Of a stretch of 64,000 nucleotides of DNA, positions 52,320-63,985 are shown piece after piece (within the stretch, counting starts at the first letter, position 1; each line of letters starts with the position of its first letter). The notes beneath the pieces were generated by a model. That model was not told the origin of the DNA and did not search any database. It worked only from the letters and a program-made list of their open reading frames with translations. The DNA is from Undaria pinnatifida (Eukaryota > Sar > Phaeophyceae > Laminariales > Alariaceae). The stretch spans positions 1,599,058 through 1,663,057 of the forward strand of contig JABAKD010000008.1 in the NCBI GenBank assembly GCA_012845835.1, written 5' to 3'. Both the position numbers and the translations under genes were made by a program.

Positions 52320-53349
52320 GGGGTCTGGCCGAGGCTCTGACCATGGACGTCTTTCACCGCCTTACCCGACTTTGGGGGCAGTCCCACTGCTTGTGACCTT
52401 GCTGGCCACACACAAAACACACGTTGTTGTCGTACCGACGGTTCTGCTCTGCTTTCACACCAGCGACCTTAGCACCCTCGCATGAATCGTGCTCGTCAGC
52501 AGCACTTTTCTGTGGCTTGGTCCCCGCAGCAGCCACCGACCTAGCGCCACGCCGCTCTGACGTTTGCCGGCGTGAAGTATCGTTGGCCTCAATTACAGCT
52601 TGGCCCCGCTGCTGCTTGGCAATTATGCTGAACAGTGCGTCAGGATCATGCGTTACGAGATCGATCGCATATTCCTTTCCACCTTGCGGCGGAACTCGAG
52701 TGGCTCAATTCCCGCTGCTATCGCCTCCACCAACACGTTGCCATGCTTCGGCGTGTACTGCCGACCGTCGGGCTTCACCCCCTCCGTGAGCCCGCCGGCA
52801 GCAAGGTATTTCAGCAGGGCACGTTTTTGCATGAACACCCTGTTATCTACCCACATGCTCGCATCCATCTTCAGCACACGAAATATCTGACGGCCAAAAC
52901 CGTCATCACTCATCTGCTGTACATCAACGCCGGCACAATTATTAGCCCTTGCGCATTAGCTCCTCCTCGGAGAGGTCGACCCAGAGCTTGCCGTCGTAGT
53001 ACTCATCAGCCACCATCATTTGGGTCGCCGAACCTACCAGCTCTCGCCTCCTCGTGAGCACCCGGTTTCCTCTATCTTGGTTTGTGATAAGCATCTTCTG
53101 CTGCTCGTACTCCGAGTAGGCAACAAGAAATTCGCGAAAATCTTCGAAAGTAACAACATCACCACCCAACCTAGACGGTCTATCCCCCCCTATCGTCACC
53201 TTGATTTCCGGCGTCAGCCGGCCGCCGGCTCGGCCTCCACCTTTCGCGTTGCCCCAACTTGCGTAATGGACTCCGCCAGCACCCTGCGCTCGCGCTCCTC
53301 TTGCTGCTGGAGAGTCTTCCATTGCTTTCGGCTGGTCCCACACCAACAC
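52320..53349 (-). pseudogene. Gag relic with CCHC zinc knuckle
   Basis: N-terminal frame (53349-52942) includes GDVVTFEDFREFLVAYSEYE-QQK and LWVDLSEEELMRKG then a stop. The next frame (52913-52653) reads DDGFGRQIFRVLKMDASMWV and AAGIEPLEFRRKVERNMRS. The last (to 52354) carries CFVCGQQGHKQWDCPQS, a C-x2-C-x4-H-x4-C zinc knuckle that binds RNA during packaging. The order helical capsid-like region then CCHC is that of Ty3/Copia-class Gag. At least two frame changes and one stop. Confidence 0.65.
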
Positions 53350-53437
53350 CCAAAAAATGGCTTTCCGGTCTCCGAAAAGCTAATTGTTCACGGTTTGGGC
53401 AGTAAGCAGAACTTGCCTAATTCAGTTGAATTGTATC

Positions 53438-53697
53438 GACTCGCGACCGCGGGCCCGGTGTATCAGCTCCGAGTACCTCCCCCTCGTAGGCTCGGAATGC
53501 GTTGTCCACAATGCAATAGTTCATTCGTTATCACAGGAGGAAGTGTTATGATATTGACCATGGACCTTCCCGTTCATTTCCCAATAGCTTGAGCACAATA
53601 AACACCAAGAGCGACAGTGGAACTCCCTGACAAATTGTATCCAACCATTATATGTACGGTAAAATTCCCAATGGTATGACCACAGCGGTACAACACC
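53438..53697 (-). repeat. LTR (5' in element sense)
   Basis: Direct repeat of 50202-50459. No primer-binding site could be confidently picked between it and the gag start. Confidence 0.75.
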
Positions 53698-53699
53698 TA

Positions 53700-54110
53700 A
53701 CCAAGAAACAAGAGCGAGCAGCGCTTTATATCAACCTATACTACGACACACACAATGTCAGCAATATATCCATCTCGAATAGAGGTGTGTGCGAGGAACG
53801 GTATACCAACCTCCACCACGACACACTCTGTGTCAGCCGTACAACCACCTCGACCAGAAAGAAGAGCGAGGAGCGGGATGTCAACCGCCCTGTGCCAGCA
53901 AAATACCCACCTTGCGATGAGAGAGAAGCGAGCAGCGGCATGTCAAGCGCTACTAAGACAAATATCTAGTTTATGTATAGCAATAAATCCCATGTTTCGA
54001 AGACGTAAACGCGTGCAACGATATATCAACCTCTATTACTTGACACACAGGGTCAGCCATGAACCCACCTCGCGCGAAGGAGGGAGGTGAGCAACAGTAA
54101 TTTAACCGCC
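53700..54110 (+). repeat. Minisatellite, right block
   Basis: GAGCGAGCAGCG, TATATCAACCTATACTACGA, CACACACAATGTCAGCAATA and CCACCTCG words repeat about five times, as in the left block at 49345-50185. Confidence 0.65.
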
Positions 54111-54512
54111 CTTACGAAACGCACTGCATCAGAGTGATTGGGGCCAAAATCGTGTACCCACCGTTTTTCGTGTTTCGTCGTTTGGCCCGACTTGTTTAGG
54201 CTCGATGCTACTTGGAGAACTTGCGGCGACGCTTCGCGGCCGGGAAAACAGTGCAGTCACAACTAGAAGGCACTTACGCCCACTTGACCGTTCGTGTGCT
54301 TGGTACCCTAAACCACGACATGGGAGAGCACCAACCAAATCGGGACTCGGCGACGCCGAACTCACCCTTCCTTGCGGATGGCCATGCTCTTGTGCACCAT
54401 GCCGGTCCTGCTTCACACACAAGACAGCTGGATCATAGGGCAACAGGGATGCATGTTGGTAGAGAGCGGCGGAATACTCTTGTGGCTGATGGCATACACA
54501 AAATGAGGGGAA

Positions 54513-55720
54513 TTGAGGAAACGAGACGCCGATTCGGAGAAGGAGAAGCTCAACCAGACGTCGTTGGCGCCACGCGAGAGAGGTGGAAGCAGCAGCACGC
54601 ACCCCTCCGACAGAGCCAAGCTCTGCAGGAAACGAGGAGACGTCGATCACTCTGGTAGCCAAATCCCCTTCCGAAGACCACACAGCCTTTCCGCGGCCGC
54701 GGTGATTGAAGTGCTGGTGAGCACCACCGAGGGAGAGGATGAAAAAAGGCGGAAATCCTCCCCCGTGACGCCCAGACGACGTGTACGCGCCTCCCAGGTA
54801 CTCTTCGTCATCACCAGATTCCGCAAAGCTCTGTCGGGCCCCAGAAACGACGGTCAACAATACACGCACCTGCAGTCTATCATCCACACCGATATCAAGC
54901 GGCGCATTACAGCTTTCTGGCATAGAGCCATCGGCGAGCGGGGGGTGTTCCCGCCGGAATTCTGGTAGCTCTTCTGGCAGTCGAGCCTCACTGCGTTGGT
55001 AGAAAAGTGTCTGCCTCGTGTGCGTAGGCATGACACCGAGGAGGCTCATCACCACAGGGAGTATGCGACAGTCGTGGCCGCGGTTGGAGGAGGCGAATCG
55101 AGGAGTGTGGCCGCTTGGGGTTGCGGTATCCGCGAGGAATGGAGCATGTGGGACTGAGGGCACGAATAATACATGAAGCCGGCAACTGGCTAGTTATCAC
55201 CGACTGCTCCAGTACCTTCAGCACCGTGAAGAGGACAGCTACTGGTGCGGGGGTGGCCAGCTGTGTGCCAGCATTGACGTCAGTAGTGGCTAAGTGTTAT
55301 GGCACAAGACCAGCGGCCGTGATTTTTCGGGTGGACTCCAGGAAGACCAGGACGATCGTTTGTTCGAGTGGTGCACAGCAGGTAGGCCCCAAATGAGACT
55401 AGCGATATTATGTCCGTCGTTGCGACCGGGGCCGAAACGATTCAGAGAGGAATTGAAGAAGGAAGGAACGAATGTAAATGGTTGGCATATTTATCGGCCT
55501 TACGGGGGTCATGGCCAACACGGTTGGGGGCATTGTCTTCCTCAGGTGTGAGCTAGACGACGTCGACATCGTGGTCAGCCCCGTCAAGCCCATGGCAACA
55601 CCATCGAAAGAGTACGCCCCGACGGCTGCCCCTTTTCGCTCGTTGGAAGCGTCAACGTCCGCATTGCTCAATAATAAGGGGTGACAGTGGTTGGTATCCC
55701 CACCAGCACAGAGAATTACG
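54513..55720 (+). pseudogene. Reverse transcriptase of copy 2
   Basis: FRKALSGPRNDGQQYTHLQS is RT motif 1 (matches SRNALSGAGSDGLRFLHLQS in copy 1). GLRARIIHEAGNWLVITDCS-STFSTVKRTA is the motif-A region (copy 1: LADCFNAFNTVKRTA). ALTSVVAKCYGTRPA and LRPGPKRFREELKKEGTNVN follow. The YxDD loop is damaged: it reads LAYL then a frame change into GLTGVMANTVGGIVFL and ELDDVDIVVSPVKPMATPSK. Copy 1 instead has a point change in this loop, so the two copies died independently. Confidence 0.65.
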
Positions 55721-56559
55721 CGCTGAAGCGAGCAATGAGGGGTGGTGAAAGACGGAGAAGCGGGCCGCCTTGACCGGTGCCACTCTAACATGCCAGACGA
55801 GAAAGCGGCGGCGGTCCTCATCGCCATAGAATGCCTTGGGCAGAAAACATCTTGCCTCGGAAAGTCTCTGGACACGGGGCTGCCCCTCACAGCATGCCGG
55901 AGGGCAGACAACAAGGTGCAGTGGGCTTACGAGAAATCCTTGAGCTACCAAGACCGCGCAGGCACAGTCGGTTTCCCAACAGGGGTGCCCGAATAATCAG
56001 CCTACGTTGCAATATCACCAGCGAGCCCAAGCACGCCTTTCTACGGAGACGAAAGGGTTAGCGCTGCCGTCAATGGAAGCGAGGCAAAATATATGGCTAC
56101 CTCGATTCGAAGCGGGATTGGGGCTTTACTGGAGGTGCGGGCAGACCTCGATGGCCCGATAGGAGAGCGAGTGAGGAATGGGCTCTCCAGATCAAGCATC
56201 GTCGCTCAGATTGTTGGACATATAATGCGGGAGGTTTGATACGCATGGGCGACCACCAAGGGAGCGATGGCAGGCAAGGTCCTCGAATCTTGGCTGGAAT
56301 GAGGTCTCGGCACAGACGGGAACCATGCTCCAAAGCCCCGAGAAGGGAGCATTCTTGCTGCGCATGACGTGGTCACGACGGACTTGCAGAAGCCCGACAT
56401 ACTTGAGCAAGCTGGTCGACCAGGCACGCTATGCTGCGCACACACTTATCTGGACCATCTACTCGAGACGGTACGTCCACCGAGACCAGCTACAGGATAC
56501 AGGGATCGCTACGTGTCATAGCTACAGGATACAGGATCTCGTGTCATACCCGCCGCATA

Positions 56560-57620
56560 ATCTGCAAGTCTTGGAAGGGCGTATTTGTGGAGATCGAGGA
56601 GTTTGTAGAGATACGGTGCCCTTGTTGCGAGATGCAGTGGGCGTGAACACGCGGCACGCACGCACCTGTTCCCTAGCAGGGGTGCAAGTGAACCAGCACC
56701 AGCTGTTTCTCCAAGCGCGATGCGATCTTTCGTGCGCTCAAGTGACTTGGGATTCCTTACGAAGTCGAAAGCTGGGAACTCTTTCCGTCAGACAGGAAGC
56801 CGAGGGTTGACACTGTTGTCAGGAGAGGAGGCCTTCAGGATGCTTTTTCTCGTGTAATCTATGCACGGGGTTGACTCCCTCACGAGGAGGAGAATATAGA
56901 ACGCAGCACCGCCATGGGCTGCGCACGAGGCAGGAGGACCAGATGTAAGAAGTTTATTTTCCGCGTTGTATCTGCACCAAAAAGAACACCCGTGCTGGAC
57001 ACGAAGTGGGAATAAAAGGAAGTGGGCCAGGTCGGCTCCACCGCCAGCACCCTGCTTACCTCTAATCCACCATCGCCGTAGATTATATGCAATCATACCT
57101 ATCAGAAGCAATGCTCAAGTAACCAGTACACCGTGGATCTTCCAATGAGTAGACATGTTGTCCTTCAGCCCCGAACAGGGAACACCGCGATAAGTCCATG
57201 TTACTGGACGTCACCGACGCAGCCCGGCAAGCGCAGGTACACCTGCGAGGAGGTAGCGCTGACCACGATGGATCAGCTACCCCTGCCTCGGAGGCGCACA
57301 AGCGCCAACACTACACGCTCGTCCTTGACATGTGTTCTTCGATGAGCGCAGCCACCACAAACTTGCCACTTTCGCGGTGGAAAGCGTTCGACGCCTCGGA
57401 GGAATAGGAAAGCCACACCTTCATTGATCAGCTGGCAGCGAGCGTGGGGGGAAACTGGATGGGGGGTCCATGGCGACGAAGAGGGTGGTGAAGGCATGCC
57501 TGCAAAATACTATATTTCCCGGTGACCAAGCAGGTCGCCATTTCGAGAAGGGTGTCCAGCTTCAAGCTCAAGCTGAGGGATCGCCGCCAGGAGAAGGAGG
57601 CTGGGGCGGTGGGGAGTGGG
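56560..57620 (+). pseudogene. Zinc finger and endonuclease of copy 2
   Basis: VEIEEFVEIRCPCCEMQWA followed in another frame by NTRHARTCSLAGVQVNQHQL corresponds to the CPCC...NTRHARLCH finger of copy 1. MLLDVTDAARQAQVHLRGGS at 57198 matches LLLDVTYADPQAGVHMRTGS, keeping the nuclease Asp. EAHKRQHYTLVLD and FIDQLAAS follow. Between finger and nuclease, 56800-57120 is not alignable by eye. Confidence 0.6.
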
Positions 57621-57649
57621 GGGGGGGGGGTGACGGATCCACCCCTTTG

Positions 57650-58560
57650 ATGCCATGGTGTGGGGGGTGCAGCCTGGGCGCGGCTAAAGGTTTAAGAGTA
57701 AAAGGTACAGTACAAAGATGAGCATATGCAATGAGAAGGAAGGGTGAAACAAGGGCAGCAGGTGGATTAGATCGATACAGTGAAGTAGATACATAAGGAG
57801 GTAGAGTTCTCGTGTATAGCCTTCAGGAACTGTTTTGTGGGTTTCCCTTGATTTTCTTTTTCGTTCTGAGAATGTTTGAGACTGTTCGGCATGGAAAGCA
57901 TGCACACTGTCGGATGGAAAAAAAGAGCAAAAATAGCTATGATGGATGTCAAACGAGGATCGAGTTCAATACGATGCTGGCAACAAAAAGTCAAAAAGAA
58001 AATGATTACGATGATAGTCGACAATGTTTGTTTTTATCAAGCGCCGTTTTTCGTTTTTTGCAATCAACCCCGTTTGTCGTCGGATTTGTGAGAATCTGAC
58101 TGTAACTCCCAAATCTTCCTATTAAAAAAAAAGGAGCCACACCCTCCCCTGCGCCACCCCGAGACCCAGACAAAAAATCGCAATCGCGAGAATCGCCGGT
58201 TGAAGACCTTCTCATGTTGGGTTTGAGATGCCCGGCGCTGGAGGTGCTGCCCGGAAAGTAACTCGAAGTAATCTGGCAGGAAAACAAAGACACCGACTGT
58301 TATTGGTAGGCCATTTAATGAAAGGCAAAACGAGCGACAAACTCGCCCATGACCACCAGAAGAATGCCACTCACTACAGACTTATCTTGCTCGTACGAAC
58401 AATTGACGGGCGTGTGGAAGCGCTACAAGCAACACACACAGCAGCAGTGTTATCTGTGCCCCTAATCTTGTAAGCAGAAAGTAACGACGTGAACCTGGGC
58501 AACGGGTGCTTCGGCAAATCAGGCAGACAAACGACAAAAAAATCACGCCTATGTAAGGGT
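57650..58560. other. Intergenic, no gene recognised
   Basis: Stops in all frames. Short antisense-overlapping frames of 70-95 codons at 57767-58099 have no motif. Confidence 0.4.
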
Positions 58561-58565
58561 ATAGC

Positions 58566-58805
58566 GCGGGGACACAGAGTGTCTCCCCTGCAGGTCTGCC
58601 TATTGAGTAGATCCTCGGTGAGTACTCACTTTCTTTGCCGTAGTAGATAAACTGCTTCATTATTTCCACAGAGCCCCAGATGACTTCTGCCTTCGTTCTA
58701 TTTCCTCACTATTCCGAACAGAAAACGCCGACCTTATCATACGAAAACCGGCCAAATTTTATTTCAATAAAAAAATTACAGGCCTCCCGAGGCCGTACCT
58801 TAACA
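58566..58805 (+). repeat. Single LTR of the 32.5 kb element family
   Basis: GGGGACACAGAGTGTC to GGCCGTACCTTAACA is the reverse complement of 33913-34173 with more substitutions. No partner LTR is found downstream, so this is a truncated copy. Confidence 0.75.
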
Positions 58806-58818
58806 CTAGCCCACCCTG

Positions 58819-59238
58819 ATGAGCCGCATATGCAGAAATATGGAAAATTCGGGGAAACTCCGGTTCTACAAACTAGACCATGAGTCGAAGATACGGCTCC
58901 TCACAACCCACTCTCACACCTCTAACGGCCAGGCTGCGGAGCCAGGAACACTCGAAGAAAAACAGTTGAAGGAAACGCAGATCCTACAACAAGGCAAACC
59001 ACCCCTCAAAAACCCGCCGGGTATCGCCGGTGTGGCGGGGGGGGGTAGAAAAGGCTCTAGTGCAAGCCAACCACAGACTGTCATGTGGCAAAACATGATG
59101 AACTATCTATGTGAAAAACCCGGGGATGCTATCCAGGGATTCACTGGCCACCCCGCGGTCTTACGTGTTTATTTTGTTGTGTCCAAAACAGCCTTATATT
59201 TCGGTACAGACTGTTATTATATACTCCGGAGTATATAA
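58819..59238 (+). CDS. LTR-element ORF, homologue of 33516-33899
   Basis: Begins 13 bases after the LTR: MSRICRNMENSGKLRFYKLD, SHTSNGQAAEPGTLEEKQLK, ILQQGKPPLKNPPGIAGVAG. Similarity to the 33.5 kb frame holds for about 85 residues. The end (TVMWQNMMNYLCEKPGDAIQ onwards) is not shared and may run into unrelated sequence. Function unknown; a gag-like role is possible from position only. Confidence 0.45.
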   Translation: MSRICRNMENSGKLRFYKLDHESKIRLLTTHSHTSNGQAAEPGTLEEKQLKETQILQQGKPPLKNPPGIAGVAGGGRKGSSASQPQTVMWQNMMNYLCEKPGDAIQGFTGHPAVLRVYFVVSKTALYFGTDCYYILRSI

Positions 59239-59935
59239 ACTGATGCATTCCTTCTACAACCGTCAGATTTGTCCCAATAATTTATAGTTTCCGTGCACAT
59301 ATTGAGTTGCCCCCCCCCCCCCCCCCCGATCCCTCTTGTTCAAACGCCCCACCTAAAATCCAAATCTGCCAGCAGAGTAATGAATACTACCAGGCAGCTG
59401 ATATCACCTCATTATCTTTCTAGCCATCCATGCCGTAGCTCCAGTTCATTCCCACCCCCCCCTCCAAACGCCCCCATCCTTCCCCACCACTCGCACCATC
59501 GCCTAGACCTGCACCACGTGTGTAAGCAAGTCCCTACATCTATGCGAGCTAAAGCTGTTGGAAATTCCCCTCCCCCCCCCCCAAACCCCCCGCCCACCCC
59601 TTCGAACACTCCGCCCTCTCTTCACTGGTTGTACGACTTACAGGATACACTTGATAAACTGATGCATTTCCTCCCACAACAGCTGTCAGATTTTGTCCCC
59701 CTCAAAAGCGTGTTTTATAGTTTCCGCGCACAAACTGACTTACATCACCCTGTTGACCCTGGTACAAGCTACACTGTAGTTCCAAGGGGCGAATCGCCGA
59801 CCTATATCCTTAACGAAGACATACACCCAGTGATACGCGCGATCGGGGTATCACACACCACAGCTTGCAAATATGAGTTGCTGCAGAGTCTTCGATCTCA
59901 CAGCTGGGATGTTTTTCTGTTTTTATAATATAGTC
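59239..59935 (+). mobile_element. C element, copy 3
   Basis: Includes TTTATAGTTTCCGTGCACAT, a C run (59310-59328), CATCGCCTAGACCTGCACCA, TTGTACGACTTACAGGATAC, TTTTATAGTTTCCGCGCACA, GTCGCCGACC-type GAATCGCCGACCTATATCCT, GCGATCGGGGTATCACACAC and GTCTTCGATCTCACAGCTGG. Same order as copies 1 and 2. Confidence 0.75.
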
Positions 59936-59939
59936 TATG

Positions 59940-61020
59940 TACTAAGTATGATAGGACACAACGAGGTCGTGGTCTCATTATTTCGAGCGGTGCCAGATGG
60001 GGTTCTTAATTTGAATCAAAAGCGATCGCAGATGGGAAGTATAATACCGTGGGTATGTAAAAATCGACGTGACAATAATAATAGTCGACGAGGGACGAAA
60101 CGAAATTTATGTAGTACCCTTCTCGCGATAAAATGAAGGCACGTACCGTGAGCAGGGAGAAGGGCGACCCCGGATCTGAGGTACGATAATAGGGGGGGGA
60201 TAGGTGGAGAAGGATAAAGAAGGGCGACGACAAAAAAAAATGGCTGAGAAAAAAAGCCTCTTCAACTCGCCTCAACACCTACCATTACATACCTCTGGTA
60301 TGTATATCATGTGTACATCAAGGGGGAGTCGACGACCTAGACTATACACACAAGCCGTAATACGCGCGATCGGAGTGTGACACACAGTTTGCAAATAAAT
60401 ATAGATGAGTTTCGACAAAATCTTTGATCTTAAAGCTGGAATGGAGTGCATTTTTATTTTATATGATAATACACATGTAGATGGCATGCTGAAGGTTGAG
60501 CCGGTGTTGATCATGTTCAACTTGACCTTATTAATAGCTGTGGCTTGACAAGCGGTAAAATATGGGCTCACAACGTATTGGTTCTCATTCTATGTTTCTC
60601 GACGTGAAGTTTTGTGCTCGAAAGGGGCCAGAAGGGCAGAGATGCACATTATTATAAAAATTAAAGTACACTCCTCCAGCTGTGAGATCGAATATTTTGT
60701 CGAAACTCATCTTTGCAAGCTGTGTGTGTGATATTGTGCATGGTATTGTTTTTTGTGTTGTGGAGACAGCACGGGCAGATAGAAGGTAGACTGGGGGGGT
60801 CTGTCCACGAATGAATTCCGTTGTGCCGAAGATGGCAGGAGAGAGCACTTTCATCTATCTCTTGACGGACTGCAGAGTTGCCCTTATTTGACTTGACGGA
60901 TGCCAAACTACCAGGTTTTAGTGTGGAACACTCGGCCCTGCACCCTTGACCGGCGCACGTTTCCTGGCGGGCATGTCTTCTCCGACATGTGATAAAATAT
61001 TATACTAATATTAATAAAAC
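59940..61020. other. Intergenic with two C-tail fragments
   Basis: 60335-60470 (plus) carries CGCGCGATCGGAGTGTGACA and GATGAGTTTCGACAAAATCT; 60655-60735 (minus) carries CTCCAGCTGTGAGATCGAAT and TTGTCGAAACTCATCTTTGC. No gene seen elsewhere. Confidence 0.6.
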
Positions 61021-61024
61021 ATCC

Positions 61025-61580
61025 CCCTTCCCCCTTTCCCCCCCCCCCCCCCCTTTCGAACACCCCCCCCCCCCTCCTCACCGGTTGTACGATTTACAGA
61101 GGATGTACATGTACTAATGCGTTCCTCCCACGATCGTCAAATTTGTTCCCTTCAAGGGTTTATAGCTGCTGCACAGAATTGGGTCCCCCCCCCCCCTCTA
61201 CTACGCCGCCCTCCCCCGCCGCTGGCCCCCATGCCTTAAAAATCTCCGCCCTCCCCTCACCGGTTGTGTACGACTTACAGGATACACTTGATAAACTGAT
61301 ATCAGATGCCTTCCCTTCCACAGCTGTCAGATTTTGTCCCACTCAGAAACGTTTTTTTTTTATAGTTTCCGCGCACAGATTGATTAACATCATCCTGTTG
61401 ACGCTGGTACACGCAGTTCCAAGGGGAGTCGCCGACCTATACGTATCCTTAATGAGGGCACACACCCCGTAATACGCGCGATCGGAGTGTCACACACACA
61501 CAACTTGCATAAAAAGATGAGTTTCGACGAAATGTTCGATCTCACAGCTGAGGGTATTTATTTTTATTTTTACAACATGA
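61025..61580 (+). mobile_element. C element, copy 4 (partial)
   Basis: C runs at 61039-61052, GGTTTATAGCTGCTGCACAG, then TACGACTTACAGGATACACT, TATAGTTTCCGCGCACAGAT, GGAGTCGCCGACCTATACGT, CGCGCGATCGGAGTGTCACA and GATGAGTTTCGACGAAATGT to the A/T-rich end. Confidence 0.75.
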
Positions 61581-61584
61581 AATA

Positions 61585-63740
61585 CTTCTAGAGAATAATA
61601 ATAGTTGATGTTGATGGGTTGTAGGGCGGAGACCACGGCACGCCTTCGCTGGTCGCTCCTCATCATGTTACCCGGAGAATTTAGAAGCGATCTCGGCCGT
61701 CGGGTCTCAGAATACGAGGAGCGCTACTATGTACCCCAGACAAATAGTAAATCAACCTACTTGCTACTACTCTGTATGTACAGAAACCCGTGCTTGCTTG
61801 AAGCTTAAGATCATAAGAAAAGGAGAGGGATTTCGGGAAGCAGTGCAATACTGCCGTGTCACGTATGTACGTATCGCCCTCTCGCGTCAACGTGAAACAA
61901 AACACAACGGGATGGAGTACACTACTTCAGGCTAAATCGAAATTGTAGCAGCGGTGTTCAGGCTGAATCGAAATTGTAGCGGTGAGCCACCGATCTACAG
62001 CAAGCACACGCAACATGTGAGCAGCACACAGCAGACAGCGCGTGTTGATCAGTCGGTGGGCTGATGATGCGTTCATCACGTGAGATTATGGTATCTTGAC
62101 ACTGCTGCGCTGTTGTTGTGGGCTCCTCGCCTGTGTGCCTCCGCTGTTCGAGCCAAGGTGCGCGATGTTTGAGGGCACGGTGACGCCAAACGTTTGAATG
62201 AGTGAGCCAACAAGAGCACAGCAGCAGCAGAGGAGTAGTACATCTGGCTGTCTGTAGGTGCACAGCAGCAGCAGAAGCAGTACCCCCTTCGTGCCTTCGT
62301 AGTATCCGGCTGTCTATGCACTAACTGTATCCTTATGTATAGTCTAATAACATAGACTAGACTAATGGGCTAAAACTTGAACAACAAAAAATGAAAATCA
62401 AAATGAAAATGAAAATGAAAATGAAAATCAAAAACAAATCAAACCAACACATGAGTCTAGAACCCATTATTACCACCATCCCCCCCCCGAAAAAAAACAA
62501 CCACAATCAATCTAGTCTATGATATGACAACAGCAGTCCCAACGTCCCAACCCTTTCAAAAGCACGATTGCACGGCAACACCAAAGAAAGCATCGCCGTC
62601 AATAAGCAGCATCATCAAAGAAAGCAGCACCACCCAAGCTTCATTCTCGGGCGGACTACTGCGTATGCCGGCCGACCAACAAATCGCTGCGAGCCGCCCA
62701 CCATCATCATAAGCTAAGCTGCCGCTGCTGGTGTTACTACTGGGTAACGATACTGCCCACCGACTGCGACTATTATACATATAATAGGTGTTTCTAGGAG
62801 GTGCACGAGTTATCTACAACAAACTTGAACAGTTAGCAGTGGTGTGTGGCCCCGAGCCTAGAGAGCTTCGAAGACTGGCGGCTTGCCTCAATAAAAAGTC
62901 GACTCAAGGAAGAGGACTAAATTAATTGCTTGCCCTTGCTTGCAACGACCTGCTGGGACCTTCTCCTCCTCCCCTCCTTCCATCATCATCATCATCAGGT
63001 AGGTGAGCAACAGGCACTTTCAAAGTATTTGGAATTTTATTGACGACGCTGATGATGCTGCTGCAGTGCTGGGTGGGTGTTGCAGCAATGAATGCGTTAT
63101 GTATGTAGTCTAGTGATGTTGGGAGCTCATTGGGGCCGAACCACCAGGACACAGCTATTAATAGATAGCTATTGATGGATAATCATAGCTACAGAGTAGT
63201 GATCGCTGCTGGCTTCACGTATTATTGAATGAGCGAGTGTTTGATGCGTATCATATCGTAGTCTATACGAGAGCCTAAAAAGAATCAAAACGAAGCAATT
63301 CGCCAAGTCAAAATTCGACTCTTGTTGCGTGAGTTGCTCGAGTATACCTGTTCGCATGATGGAGAGGGGGTGAACAGAGCGCGCACCAGGTACTCGAGAA
63401 AATACATACGTGAGCTAATACCCTGCAGATGATACAGACTAGAGAGTGGTCCCTCTAGACGCGCGGCGCCAATTGAGTAGCGTCGGTTGCCCCCGACAGA
63501 ACTGCCTCAGTGAAATAAATCGCTTGGCGCAGTATTTCATTTCCTTACTGAAAGCTATATATATCCCCCAATCCGGAGTGGCGCCGGTTGCCGCTCGTAT
63601 AGCGCCGGTGTTTCCCGTTGGCGCATACCGGCGGCGAGGACCACTATGCTATACTACTACTTACTTACTCTACGATACTGCTGTAGATGTATTGTGATGA
63701 ACGAAATGATCATGCGCGGGTGGACGAACGAACGTGTCAT
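61585..63740. other. Intergenic, no gene recognised
   Basis: Contains CAGCAGCAG runs near 62221-62280 and an (AAAATG)n/(ATGAAA)n run at about 62389-62430. A GCGCCGGTTGCCGCTCGTAT patch near 63581 weakly matches 12569-12597. No protein-like frame is evident. Confidence 0.4.
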
Positions 63741-63744
63741 ATTA

Positions 63745-63985
63745 TATGATTTTTTCCAGGTGACTCTTGCGTCTGTCGTGCCGTATGCGTAGTGATAGGT
63801 ACTATTAATAGACTACCTCCAATATATACGTGGTAGTCTTTCTTGGGTGGCAAGCGGCGGTATAGTCGGTTTTTCCAGGCGCGAGTAGTGAGACGTATGC
63901 ACCTGGCACATCGTAGGCTGACTCCCGATTTCACTTTTATATGTTTCTGGTGGAGGAATGAATAGCGTCAGCTGTGATATATATA
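63745..63985 (+). repeat. Repeat module A, copy at window end
   Basis: TGACTCTTGCGTCTGTCGTG, ACGTGGTAGTCTTTCTTGGG, GGTTTTTCCAGGCGCGAGTA, CCTGGCACATCGTAGGCTGA and GCGTCAGCTGTGATATAT match the A body. The window ends in a (TA)n run just after the point where element C is inserted in the 13.8 kb copy. Confidence 0.8.

Larger units (their letters stand above)
50202..53697 (-). mobile_element. LTR retrotransposon with gag and protease, pol mostly deleted
   Basis: Direct repeats 50202-50459 and 53438-53697 (258 and 260 bp) flank a 2.98 kb interior. Coding sense is minus: the 5' LTR is the right one, followed within ~90 bases by gag (53349 down), zinc knuckle, then retropepsin-like domain and the start of the next region (to 51184). 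From 51180 to 50460 there is no recognisable RT, RNase H or integrase, so pol has been lost. Minisatellite of one type flanks both LTRs, showing insertion into a pre-existing array. Confidence 0.7.
54200..57620 (+). mobile_element. Decayed RLE-type non-LTR retrotransposon, copy 2
   Basis: Colinear with copy 1 (20180-24109) but on the plus strand and independently mutated: N-terminal helix (54212-54310), RT start (54780-54970), palm (55115-55300), post-YxDD region (55478-55720), thumb (55742-55960), zinc finger (about 56590-56700), endonuclease (57190-57620). Frames change at least seven times. The antisense frame at 54129-55163 (344 codons) is a shadow. Confidence 0.7.

Noticed and set aside
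54129-55163. 344-codon minus-strand frame
   Set aside because: It is antisense to RT motifs that match the 22-23 kb copy; its translation has no domain and is a shadow frame.
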